Of a stretch of DNA of 64,000 nucleotides, positions 17,259-25,137 are shown one piece after another. Position 1 is the stretch's first letter, and each line of letters starts with the position of its first letter. Source of the DNA: Syntrophomonas_A sp050258735 (GTDB taxonomy: Bacteria; Bacillota; Syntrophomonadia; Syntrophomonadales; Syntrophomonadaceae). The notes below the pieces were generated by a model. The model ran no database searches, had not been told where the DNA came from, and saw only the letters and a program-made list of their open reading frames with translations. Position numbers and translations under genes: made by a program. The DNA lies in NCBI GenBank assembly GCA_050258735.1, contig JBLMZJ010000113.1, forward strand, positions 17,016 through 81,015, read 5' to 3'.

Positions 17259-17302
17259 GTATAGCACGTTTTGCGAACATGTGTTTGTAAAACGTGCTAT
17301 AC
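17259..17302. promoter_or_regulatory. Large inverted repeat with LexA-type box at its apex
   Basis: GTATAGCACGTTTT (17259-17272) is the exact inverse of AAAACGTGCTATAC (17289-17302). The 16-bp centre holds CGAACATGTGTTTG (17274-17287), one base from the Gram-positive LexA box CGAAC-N4-GTTCG. It lies 35 bp upstream of dinB, an SOS gene in many bacteria, so it is the likely operator; the outer arms could act as terminator of the upstream gene or strengthen the site. Confidence 0.75.
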
Positions 17303-17337
17303 TTTTAGAAAAGGAACATTGTTAGGGGTGGTATTAC

Positions 17338-18525
17338 GTGCCCCCAAAAAACAAAGAATTATCGATAATCCATTGTGACCTGGACGCTTTTTTTGCTTCA
17401 GTTGAACAGCGTGATGATCCGTCATTAAGAGGTAAACCGGTCATCATCGGGGGGAGCCCGGAGGCACGCGGGGTGGTTTCCACCTGTTCTTATGAGGCTC
17501 GGGCTTATGGAGTGAGATCGGCCATGCCTACCGCCGAGGCTTACCGGCTTTGCCCCCGGGGCGTGTTTCTGCCGGTCAACATGAAGAAATATATAGAAGT
17601 GTCCGGCCAGGTTTTCGATATCATGGCAGCCTATACCCCGCTGCTCGAACCGCTATCGATTGATGAGGCCTTCCTGGATGTCACCGGGTGTACGCGCTTA
17701 TTTGGCTCGGCGGAAGACATAGGCAGGAGCATAAAAGCCCGGGTTTGCGATGAAATCGGGTTGAATATTTCAGTGGGGATCTCCCGCAATAAATATCTGG
17801 CTAAACTTGCTACTGAACTGGGGAAACCAAATGGGCTCAAGATAATTACCGAGGAAGAGGCGGTCCGGGTCCTTGCTCCGCTTCCGATATCTGACCTGTG
17901 GGGGGTAGGCCCCAAAACGCGGCAAGCCTTCGAGAAGCTTGGGATAATGACTATCGGGGATCTGCAGCAGGTCAGCATCAAAACCATTGAGAAACGAATG
18001 GGCCCGTCAGCGCGCGGGTATTGGGAAATAGCCCACGGTATCGATAACAGCATGGTCAAACCCGAGCACGAAACCAAATCAATAGGCCGGGAAACGACTT
18101 TCCCAAATGATGTTGGGGACGACCTCTTTCTGGATAGCATCCTCCTGGCATTCGCACAGATTATCGGCCGCCGGTTAAGGAAGGCCGAACTTACTGCGCA
18201 AACAATAACGTTAAAAGTTAGATATCCCGATTTTAAGACTGTTACCCGCAGCAAAACGATTTCTGGCCCAACCGATGCCGATATGATCATCTACCAAACC
18301 GGTGCAGATTTGTTTACCGAGTTGAGAAAACATAGCATTGGCCTGGTAAGATTGATCGGGCTTTCCGCCGGCAAACTGCGATATCGGGGTGATGTTTGTC
18401 AGGCTAGTCTTTTTCAGGCAGAAACTATTAGACCGGTCGATAAAGTGCTGGATTCCATTAAAGACCGTTTTGGAGAGAAAATAATAACCAGAGCGGAAAC
18501 GCTCCTGATCGACAATGATGACTGA
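17338..18525 (+). CDS. dinB: DNA polymerase IV (Y-family, DinB)
   Basis: 395 aa error-prone translesion polymerase. The metal-binding residues are in IHCDLDAFFASVEQ (Asp14, Asp16) and SIDEAFLD (Asp and Glu), followed by the HhH motif (ISDLWGVGPKTRQAFEKLGI) and the little-finger domain. A sliding-clamp motif is expected near ASLFQ in the C-terminus. The start is GTG at 17338. The LexA-type box upstream suggests SOS control. A degenerate copy of its C-terminal coding region lies at 19330-19455. Confidence 0.95.
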   Translation: MPPKNKELSIIHCDLDAFFASVEQRDDPSLRGKPVIIGGSPEARGVVSTCSYEARAYGVRSAMPTAEAYRLCPRGVFLPVNMKKYIEVSGQVFDIMAAYTPLLEPLSIDEAFLDVTGCTRLFGSAEDIGRSIKARVCDEIGLNISVGISRNKYLAKLATELGKPNGLKIITEEEAVRVLAPLPISDLWGVGPKTRQAFEKLGIMTIGDLQQVSIKTIEKRMGPSARGYWEIAHGIDNSMVKPEHETKSIGRETTFPNDVGDDLFLDSILLAFAQIIGRRLRKAELTAQTITLKVRYPDFKTVTRSKTISGPTDADMIIYQTGADLFTELRKHSIGLVRLIGLSAGKLRYRGDVCQASLFQAETIRPVDKVLDSIKDRFGEKIITRAETLLIDNDD

Positions 18526-18574
18526 GCATTGCGGCTCTCAAAGCTTTATGAATATTGGATTCTTGTTTTCCCAG

Positions 18575-19258
18575 TCAATCGTCGAGTCCGAAGGAATTGT
18601 ATCGATCAACAAGCTCCAACAATTGAGCAAGATCATCGATCATAAAATCTGCCCGGGCCTGTATGAGGGCCTTTTTGTCGCCCATGCCGTAAGTCACTCC
18701 GCAGGTTATCGTTCCTGCAGATTTTCCGGCTTGAACGTCCGTGCCGCTGTCCCCGATCATAATAACCGTCCCGGGAGCCAAATCCCATGCCCGTAAGGCC
18801 GTAAAAATGCCGTCCGGGTTGGGTTTTAGCCGGGTAACCGATTCCGGTCCGATGATCTGGTCAAAACAATCGATAACACCCAATCCTGCCAGGATCTTTC
18901 GGGAAACCGGCTCTGGCTTGTTGGTGACCAGTCCCATTTTTATAGCTGGTCGTTTTCGCTGCAGTTTTTTAAGAGTAGCTTCTACATTGGGATAGAGTTT
19001 GGTCTCGACCAAGGGGTTAGCTAAGTAATATTGCAGGTAAGCCGGCAGTGCCTTTGCAAGCAGGTCCGGGCCAGCGTAATTGAAGCTTCGGCGGATAAGC
19101 GCTTCCGCACCGTCACCCACATAGCTGATGATCTCATCCATAGGAAGCATAGGCTGATGAAACAACGCTAAGGTATGCTGGACGGCTCGGGTGATGTCCG
19201 CTCTGGAATCTATGATGACGCCGTCTAAATCGAACAGGAGACCCTCGATCGTAGCTAT
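18575..19258 (-). CDS. HAD-family phosphatase (phosphoglycolate phosphatase-like), non-canonical start
   Basis: HAD motif I, LLFDLDGVIIDS, lies upstream of every in-frame ATG, GTG or TTG except a TTG at 19165 that would remove it. The frame stays open past motif I to a stop near 19292. Likely starts are ATA (19258) or ATC (19249), preceded by AAGGAAGGG. Motif II is GLVTNK, motif III has RLKPNPDG, and motif IV is VIMIGDSGTDVQAG, so the rest of the active site is intact. The family hydrolyses phosphoglycolate or similar phosphoesters. It is either a functional gene with a rare start codon or one that has recently lost its start. Confidence 0.8.
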   Translation of the reverse strand: MATIEGLLFDLDGVIIDSRADITRAVQHTLALFHQPMLPMDEIISYVGDGAEALIRRSFNYAGPDLLAKALPAYLQYYLANPLVETKLYPNVEATLKKLQRKRPAIKMGLVTNKPEPVSRKILAGLGVIDCFDQIIGPESVTRLKPNPDGIFTALRAWDLAPGTVIMIGDSGTDVQAGKSAGTITCGVTYGMGDKKALIQARADFMIDDLAQLLELVDRYNSFGLDD

Positions 19259-19329
19259 CCCTTCCTTCTTCCCCAGGCTGATGGCTCTTTAATATTATAC
19301 GAAATATTAAGGAATAGTAAGGCTGAAGT

Positions 19330-19455
19330 CAGCATTGATATTGCCGGGGATTTCCGCTTAAGCGTCGGCAAACTGCGCTACGTGCCGAGGTTTGCGAGGC
19401 CAGTCTTTTCAGGATGAGAGTATCATTAAACCGGTCGATAAAGTCTGGATTCTAT
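19330..19455 (+). pseudogene. Decayed fragment of the dinB C-terminus
   Basis: This segment aligns with dinB around 18367-18460: shared blocks GGCAAACTGCG, GCCAGTCTTTTCAGG (dinB: GCTAGTCTTTTTCAGG) and AAACCGGTCGATAAAGT then CTGGATTC. Small indels break the frame. It occupies about half of the 285-bp gap between the HAD gene and the DUF4342 gene. Confidence 0.85.
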
Positions 19456-19543
19456 TTCTAATCTAATTTTAATCTTGTTCTAAGCCCCCTTTAAATTCTC
19501 AGTTCTATACTGATGCTGTAATATACTTCGAGGAGGAATAAAC

Positions 19544-20005
19544 ATGACCGCCAGCTTAGAATTGATCGAGATGTTAAGGGAACGCGCCCATGTCAGCTAT
19601 GAAGAGGCCCGGGAGGCGCTGGAAAACTGTAATGATGACATTGTTGAGGCCCTGATCTACCTGGAGAAACAGGGCAAGATCAGAGCATCGGACCGGGAGA
19701 CCAAGAAATCAGGTTTTATCGCAACCGTGAAGAAACTGGTTAAAGCCAGTTTCGTAACTAAATTCATTATCAGCAAAGATGGGGATACCATTATGAACGT
19801 GCCCTTGGCGATAGTGATAATCGTTACCCTCATAGTACCGCCCCTGGTCATCGTGGGTCTGTTGGCCGCCCTGTTTACCGGCTGTAGGATCCGCCTGGAA
19901 AAGCCCGGCTGCTCGGATATGAAGATCAATAAGACCTTTGATGATATGTCGTCTTTCTCCATAAAGGTGAGTGAGCAGGTAAAAGAGGTAATAAATCAGG
20001 CTTAA
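19544..20005 (+). CDS. DUF4342 protein with UBA-like N-terminus
   Basis: 153 aa. Residues 1-45 form a UBA/TS-N-like helical bundle (LIEMLRERAHVSYEEAREALENCNDDIVEALIYLEK). A DUF4342-type strand region follows (FVTKFIISKDGDTIMNVPL), then a single membrane helix (about 88-112, AIVIIVTLIVPPLVIVGLLAALF) and a cytoplasmic tail. The ATG has GGAGGA upstream. It sits 88 bp before a two-component pair on the same strand and may be co-expressed. Function unknown. Confidence 0.85.
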   Translation: MTASLELIEMLRERAHVSYEEAREALENCNDDIVEALIYLEKQGKIRASDRETKKSGFIATVKKLVKASFVTKFIISKDGDTIMNVPLAIVIIVTLIVPPLVIVGLLAALFTGCRIRLEKPGCSDMKINKTFDDMSSFSIKVSEQVKEVINQA

Positions 20006-20093
20006 AGAAACCGGCGCGCTGACTCGCTTGCTCATTGAAGGGGAATATGCAAATATAGTGAACAAGAGACTATTGCATAAAAGAGTGTGTTAA

Positions 20094-20777
20094 ATGGCTG
20101 GTGAACGGATTCTTATCATTGAGGATGAAGTGAAGATAGCCCGCTTTCTGGAACTGGAGCTTACCCATGAAGGCTATCAGGTAGAACTGATGCATGATGG
20201 TCGGCAGGGCCTGGAAAAGGCCACCAGCAGCGGTTTTGATCTGATCATCTTGGACGTGATGCTGCCTTCCTTGAATGGCATGGAGGTACTCAGGCGTCTG
20301 CGGCAGTCTGCCCAGACGCCTGTCATCATGCTTACCGCCAAGAATGACGTTACTGATATAGTAATGGGCCTGGACATCGGTGCTGATGATTATATGGTAA
20401 AGCCCTTTGCCATCGAGGAGTTGCTGGCCAGGATCCGCAAGGCCCTGAAACGCGGAAAGGCGCTGGCCGGGCATTCCCGTGCCATCGTTCTTGGTCCGCT
20501 GAAGATGGATCTGGATCAACGTACCGTGAGCCATAACGACGATATCATCGATCTGACCAAGAAAGAATTCGATCTGCTGAAGTACCTGGCGGAAAACCAG
20601 AACATAGTACTCAGCCGGGAAAAGATCATGGAAAATGTCTGGGGCTACAATTATTATGGCGACACCAATGTGGTTGACGTTTATATAAGTTATCTGCGGA
20701 CCAAGATCGATGACCGCTGTCATAGCAAGCTCATTCATACCGTCAGAGGGGTGGGGTATGTCTTAAAGCATGAGTAA
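20094..20777 (+). CDS. OmpR-family response regulator
   Basis: 227 aa. The receiver domain has acidic residues EDE near the start, the phospho-acceptor Asp in LIILDVMLPSLNG and the conserved Lys in YMVKPF. The C-terminal winged-helix DNA-binding domain includes LTKKEFDLLKYLAENQN and NVVDVYISYLRTKID. It overlaps the kinase gene by 8 bp, so the two are translationally coupled. Its targets are unknown; uppP downstream is a possible envelope-stress link. Confidence 0.95.
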   Translation: MAGERILIIEDEVKIARFLELELTHEGYQVELMHDGRQGLEKATSSGFDLIILDVMLPSLNGMEVLRRLRQSAQTPVIMLTAKNDVTDIVMGLDIGADDYMVKPFAIEELLARIRKALKRGKALAGHSRAIVLGPLKMDLDQRTVSHNDDIIDLTKKEFDLLKYLAENQNIVLSREKIMENVWGYNYYGDTNVVDVYISYLRTKIDDRCHSKLIHTVRGVGYVLKHE

Positions 20778-22272
20778 AGCAGGCGCATTGGCGAAAACGT
20801 TTAAAGATATAGTAAAAACGATTGCTTTAATAATGCTGCGAGTCATTAAATTTATATTCGTGCACCTTATCCGTCTGATCCGCGAGTTGTGGAACACTAT
20901 CAACGAACGCCTGCGCTTCTCCATCACCTTTAAGATCACTGTCACCTACACCTTGATCTTTTCGTTAATTCTGATTCTGCTCATCGCGCTGCTGACCGGC
21001 ACCTTTGCCGCTTTCCTGATCTATGAGACCGAGCGCTCCCTGCAAAAGGACAGTCTATATATAGCGGAGCTGATAAAAACCAACCCTGACCTTCCCGTCG
21101 CCCAGCTAAAAAAATGGGCCAACCTGGAAACGGTCGATATCATCTTATATGATGCGGAGTCGCGAGCCATCTTTACCATCGCCGGGAAAAACCCATTTCC
21201 CATTTCGATGGAACCGATAAGACTGTCTTCTACCATTACCCTGGATGAAAGCCTGCATTATACCAGAGCGGTCCCGCCTCGTAACGGGGTCAGTAAGATC
21301 GAGCTGGCCCAGCCCTTGTATGAAAAGACCATCTACCTGGCCGCACTGGCAGTATCCCTGGGTCTGGCCTTCCTCTTGGCTATCTTACTTACCATTCTCA
21401 TTGGTTCCCGGGCCAGCCGAAAAATGCTGCAACCGGTATATGATATGACCAATACGGTCCGCTCCATATCCGGGGGGGACCTCTCCACCCGCCTGGATGT
21501 GGTGGATTCCCATGATGAACTCAAGGATCTGGCGATAACCTTCAATGAGATGCTGGACCGGATCCAATCTTCTTTCGATCAGCAAAACGTCTTTGTTTCC
21601 AATGCCTCACACGAATTAAGGACCCCCATAGCAGTGATCCAGGGTTACGCCAACCTGCTCCAGCGCTGGGGCAAAGAAGATAAAGCCGTCCTGGATGAGT
21701 CCATTGATGCCATCAAGAGCGAATCCGATTTTATGATGGAATTAGCCGAGAAGCTGCTATTTCTGGCCAGTGCGGATAAGACCGATCAAGCCCTGCAGAA
21801 GGCGCCCTTTGCTCTGGAAGAACTTATCGAAGAGATATTGAAGGAAACGCGGCTAATCGATACCGAGCATGTTATCATAAATGATATGAATGAAGGGGTT
21901 TTGATCAACGGCGACCGCAGCTTGATCAAGCAAGCCTTGCGAGTATTTCTGGATAATAGTATCAAGTATACCCCCGCCTCGGGTTCAATAAAATTAAACA
22001 GCCGGGCAGTAGACAAAAAAGCCTTCATAACCATCGATGATACCGGGATGGGTATAGCCAAAGAAGATCTGCCCTATATTTTTAACCGTTTTTACAAAAG
22101 CGATAAGGCCCGGACCAGAGAAAACGGCGGCGCCGGGTTGGGCCTCTCCATTGCCAAGCTTATAATCGAAAAACACCAGGGTAAGATTCACGTTGACAGC
22201 AGCCCCGGTCAGGGGACCCGGGTTTTGATCATGCTGCCCGGTATTAGAAATGAAAATCGGAAATATGATTAA
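20770..22272 (+). CDS. Sensor histidine kinase (HAMP, HisKA, HATPase)
   Basis: 500 aa. A basic amphipathic N-terminus precedes TM1 (about 58-82). An extracytoplasmic sensor of about 110 residues follows, then TM2 (about 194-216), a HAMP domain (QPVYDMTNTVRSISGGDLSTRL), the H-box NASHELRTPIAVIQGYA and the HATPase N, G1 and G2 boxes (DNSIKYTP, DDTGMGIAKEDL, GGAGLGLS). It is a complete membrane sensor for the preceding OmpR-type regulator. Confidence 0.95.
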   Translation: MSKAGALAKTFKDIVKTIALIMLRVIKFIFVHLIRLIRELWNTINERLRFSITFKITVTYTLIFSLILILLIALLTGTFAAFLIYETERSLQKDSLYIAELIKTNPDLPVAQLKKWANLETVDIILYDAESRAIFTIAGKNPFPISMEPIRLSSTITLDESLHYTRAVPPRNGVSKIELAQPLYEKTIYLAALAVSLGLAFLLAILLTILIGSRASRKMLQPVYDMTNTVRSISGGDLSTRLDVVDSHDELKDLAITFNEMLDRIQSSFDQQNVFVSNASHELRTPIAVIQGYANLLQRWGKEDKAVLDESIDAIKSESDFMMELAEKLLFLASADKTDQALQKAPFALEELIEEILKETRLIDTEHVIINDMNEGVLINGDRSLIKQALRVFLDNSIKYTPASGSIKLNSRAVDKKAFITIDDTGMGIAKEDLPYIFNRFYKSDKARTRENGGAGLGLSIAKLIIEKHQGKIHVDSSPGQGTRVLIMLPGIRNENRKYD

Positions 22273-22424
22273 ACAGTGTCACGATTTGCTCGGGTTGATT
22301 GTCTTAAAATAATGTAGCGCGGCGGATCAAGGCCAATTTTCAGCAACAGTGGCTAAAGCTGCCCAACTGGAGTAGAATATATGCTCGGAAGATAATCATT
22401 TGTTAAGCGGGAGGAGCAACGCGA

Positions 22425-23213
22425 ATGTCTTTACTGGAAGCTATAGTTTTAGGGTTAGTGCAGGGGCTGGGAGAGTTTCTGCCTATCTCCAGCTCGGCCC
22501 ATTTGGTGCTGGTCCCCTGGCTGTTTAAATGGCCTGATCCCGGATTGACCTTTGATGTAGCCCTGCACATCGGGACCCTGATCGCGGTGATAGCATACTT
22601 CTGGAAGGACTGGGTAAGGCTCATCGTGGGCGGTTTGACCGATGTTCATGGGATTGAGGGGCGCCGGTTCTGGTTCCTGGTTATAGCTACCATTCCCGGG
22701 GCGGTCGGGGGGTTTCTGTTGGAGAATTATGCGGAAACTGTTTTTCGAACTCCCATGCTGATTGCCATCATGCTGATCATAATGGGTATCATTCTCTACT
22801 GGGCCGACCGCAAGGCGACCAAGGCAGCCGAAATCGAAGAGTTGGGGCTAAAAGAGAGCCTGCTCATAGGTGTTTCTCAGGTGCTGGCGGTGATACCCGG
22901 CGTATCCCGGTCCGGTATCACCATGACCACCGGGTTACTCACCGGGCTGACCCGGGAAGGCGCCGCGCGTTTTTCATTCCTGCTATCCACACCTATCATT
23001 TTCGGGGCAGCGCTGGTCAAATTGCCCGAACTGGCGGCCAATCCATCGTTGGTTGACCTTAATTTCATGGTAGGGATGCTGGTAGCATGCGTTACAGGGC
23101 TACTCAGCATCGGTTTCCTGCTGCGTTATGTTCAGACCAAAAACTTTCTGCCCTTTGCTTGGTATCGGTTCATCTTAGGCGCAGTGATAATCCTGGTGGC
23201 ATTGATCCGTTAG
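22425..23213 (+). CDS. uppP: Undecaprenyl-diphosphatase (UppP/BacA)
   Basis: 262 aa polytopic membrane protein with the UppP signatures GLVQGLGEFLPISSSAHLVL (the E-x4-SSSAH active-site motif) and PGVSRSGITMTTGLLTGL (PGxSRSG). It recycles undecaprenyl diphosphate for cell-wall synthesis and confers some bacitracin tolerance. ATG at 22425 has GGGAGGAG upstream. It follows the two-component pair by 152 bp. Confidence 0.96.
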   Translation: MSLLEAIVLGLVQGLGEFLPISSSAHLVLVPWLFKWPDPGLTFDVALHIGTLIAVIAYFWKDWVRLIVGGLTDVHGIEGRRFWFLVIATIPGAVGGFLLENYAETVFRTPMLIAIMLIIMGIILYWADRKATKAAEIEELGLKESLLIGVSQVLAVIPGVSRSGITMTTGLLTGLTREGAARFSFLLSTPIIFGAALVKLPELAANPSLVDLNFMVGMLVACVTGLLSIGFLLRYVQTKNFLPFAWYRFILGAVIILVALIR

Positions 23214-23230
23214 CAGGATCAATAGATTAC

Positions 23231-23264
23231 AAAAAAGCGGCTTCTATCAGGAAGCCGCTTTTTG
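23231..23264. terminator. Bidirectional terminator between uppP and CoA-transferase gene
   Basis: AAAAAGCGGCTTC and GAAGCCGCTTTTT form a strong stem around a 6-nt loop with A and T runs on either side. It can stop transcription from uppP (plus) and from the convergent CoA-transferase gene (minus). Confidence 0.9.
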
Positions 23265-23286
23265 TATCTGAAGATTTACGATAGTA

Positions 23287-25029
23287 TTATTGTCTCCAGC
23301 CCTGGTTGCCGTGGGAAAGCTTCATATTGGACGTGATATCGGTCTTGATAGGTCCGACTACAGCAGGGGAGGGGAAAACAATGGGGCCGATCGGCGTTTC
23401 GGTGACCTGCTGCATGACGGCCCGCCATTCCGCAAGTTCCGGAGCGGGAGACGGGGAGTCGCTCGAGGGATCGATGGTCTGCTCCAAACACAGATCGGTG
23501 CACTCATGCAGCCACATGGCCACACGGCATAACGACACGCTTGCCGAATAAGCCCCGCCCGTGATCATCGATTGCTTGATAGCCTGCAGTGTTCCCAGGG
23601 CCAGGATGAAGCCCGGGATATAATCCAGGGGGACGCCGTTCAGATTCTTCGGCTTCTCCTGTGAACCATTGCGGATGCTCAGGCCGGTGATGTCTTCGGC
23701 CAGCGGGGCCCAACCCGGGCGTTCCCTCCAGATGGTGTCGCTGAAGCACCGCATCGAGGCATATACCACATGGGGATTCAATTCCAGGATCCCGGCTTCG
23801 GAGAGACCGAACCGGTCGAAAGCGCCATCCTGGTAGGAGTACACGACCACATCGGCCTGGGTGATCAATGACTTGACCTTTTCCAGTTCAGCGGGCTTAT
23901 TCATATCGAGGTCGATGGCATGTTTGCCGGCCCAACCGTCCAGTTCCAGAAAAGACTGCTCTTGCCTGTCAAAACCGCCCCTCCGGACCAATAGTACGTC
24001 GGCACCGTATTCAGCCAGCAGGCGAGTGCAGGCCGGTCCGGCAATTATGTGGGTCAGGTCCAGCACCTTTATTCCCGCCAGCGGACCCTGACCGGAGATA
24101 AGTTCGGGATACTGCTTGGGGCTGCCGCCGGGTCCGATCTGCTGGAGCTTGATCAGCGGCATGGCAGACAGCGCCTGGCCCACCGGAGTACTTTCCCACT
24201 CGCTGCGATTCCTCAGTATACAGCCGCAGGCGCCGCTGGAAAAGGCCAGCTCTTCTAGTTCGGCTGCTTCCAGCCCGCCGACCAGTCCCCGCAGCATGGC
24301 CCGGTCCTGTCCGCCGGAGTTCATAGTAAATTCATCGGCCGGTTTATCGATCTTCAGTGCTTTGACCACTTTGGTCTTCTGGCTCTCGTAGTACACATGG
24401 AAAGAAAAATAGCGTTCATCGCGCGTTTTGTATTTATATGAAGATCCATTGAAGGCGTTATTGACCTGCAAACACGAGCCAAAGCGCTGCAAGGAAAAAG
24501 CCTCATCGGGAGAATCGACGAAAAACAGTCGGACCGCCTGGAACCCGGCGATCATATAGTCGCAGTAGATCTTTTCAGTCAGGTCGACCGGGTAATGGCG
24601 CAGACGGGCGATGTCAGACAGTACTGTAGTGCAGGCGGCCAAAGCTGCTGCGGCGGCCGGGGTCTGGAGTATCCTTTCTTCCTTGAATAGCTTAATAACC
24701 GCGCTAAGGCGGCGGAATAAGAGAATGATCTTGTATTTGGGGAAGGAGTTATTGGTAAAGCAGGCCAAAAACATCTGGCGTGCCCGCTGCGGATCGCTGC
24801 AGAAGACTACCGGATTGGTTGGTTCGATTTCGGCATTGGCGGTCAGCGAATCAAAGCAACAGAAGCTCTGTGCGGCCTTCTTCTTAAGGGTATGGTTGAT
24901 TTTATAGGAACCATACAGATAAGCCAATAAGACCAGCAGGACCAGTAACCCGAGGATCATTCCATCTCCTGACATCAGCGACCATCTCCCGTCCCAAAAA
25001 TAATTTGCCGGCGTATAATACGTTTCCAT
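23287..25029 (-). CDS. Membrane-anchored class III (CaiB/BaiF-type) CoA-transferase homologue
   Basis: 580 aa. A membrane helix at about 24-42 (ILGLLVLLVLLAYLYG) is unusual for this soluble family. Residues about 60-300 match the N-terminal half-domain of long CaiB proteins, ending with the typical GACGCILRNRSEWESTPVGQAL. Residues about 315-505 are the core: IKVLDLTHIIAGPACTRLL, GADVLLVR, HVVYASMRCF. The catalytic Asp of class III transferases is probably D469 (GVPLDYIPG). Such enzymes move CoA between carboxylic acids. It diverges from the sigma-54 activator gene with about 108 bp between starts, suggesting a link to the aconitase X operon. Confidence 0.8.
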   Translation of the reverse strand: METYYTPANYFWDGRWSLMSGDGMILGLLVLLVLLAYLYGSYKINHTLKKKAAQSFCCFDSLTANAEIEPTNPVVFCSDPQRARQMFLACFTNNSFPKYKIILLFRRLSAVIKLFKEERILQTPAAAAALAACTTVLSDIARLRHYPVDLTEKIYCDYMIAGFQAVRLFFVDSPDEAFSLQRFGSCLQVNNAFNGSSYKYKTRDERYFSFHVYYESQKTKVVKALKIDKPADEFTMNSGGQDRAMLRGLVGGLEAAELEELAFSSGACGCILRNRSEWESTPVGQALSAMPLIKLQQIGPGGSPKQYPELISGQGPLAGIKVLDLTHIIAGPACTRLLAEYGADVLLVRRGGFDRQEQSFLELDGWAGKHAIDLDMNKPAELEKVKSLITQADVVVYSYQDGAFDRFGLSEAGILELNPHVVYASMRCFSDTIWRERPGWAPLAEDITGLSIRNGSQEKPKNLNGVPLDYIPGFILALGTLQAIKQSMITGGAYSASVSLCRVAMWLHECTDLCLEQTIDPSSDSPSPAPELAEWRAVMQQVTETPIGPIVFPSPAVVGPIKTDITSNMKLSHGNQGWRQ

Positions 25030-25137
25030 TGTACCTTATCAACTGGAAAGAAACTACCGGAATGATCAAATAAAGGAACATTAACATCTTTGTAGAATTC
25101 TATATACACGCTAATCAAATCCGGAGGGGTGAGGCTG

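Noticed and set aside
20070..20738. 222-codon reverse ORF opposite the response regulator
   Set aside because: It is a mirror frame of a clear OmpR-family gene and has no start signal. Similar long mirror ORFs at 34113, 35676, 39691 and 42076 were rejected for the same reason.
23287..25029. Loss of the catalytic Asp in the CoA-transferase (Ala in RPGWAPLAE)
   Set aside because: That position aligns with the Asp next to the His of the GHD motif in racemases. The catalytic Asp lies further on, where PLDYIPG retains it.
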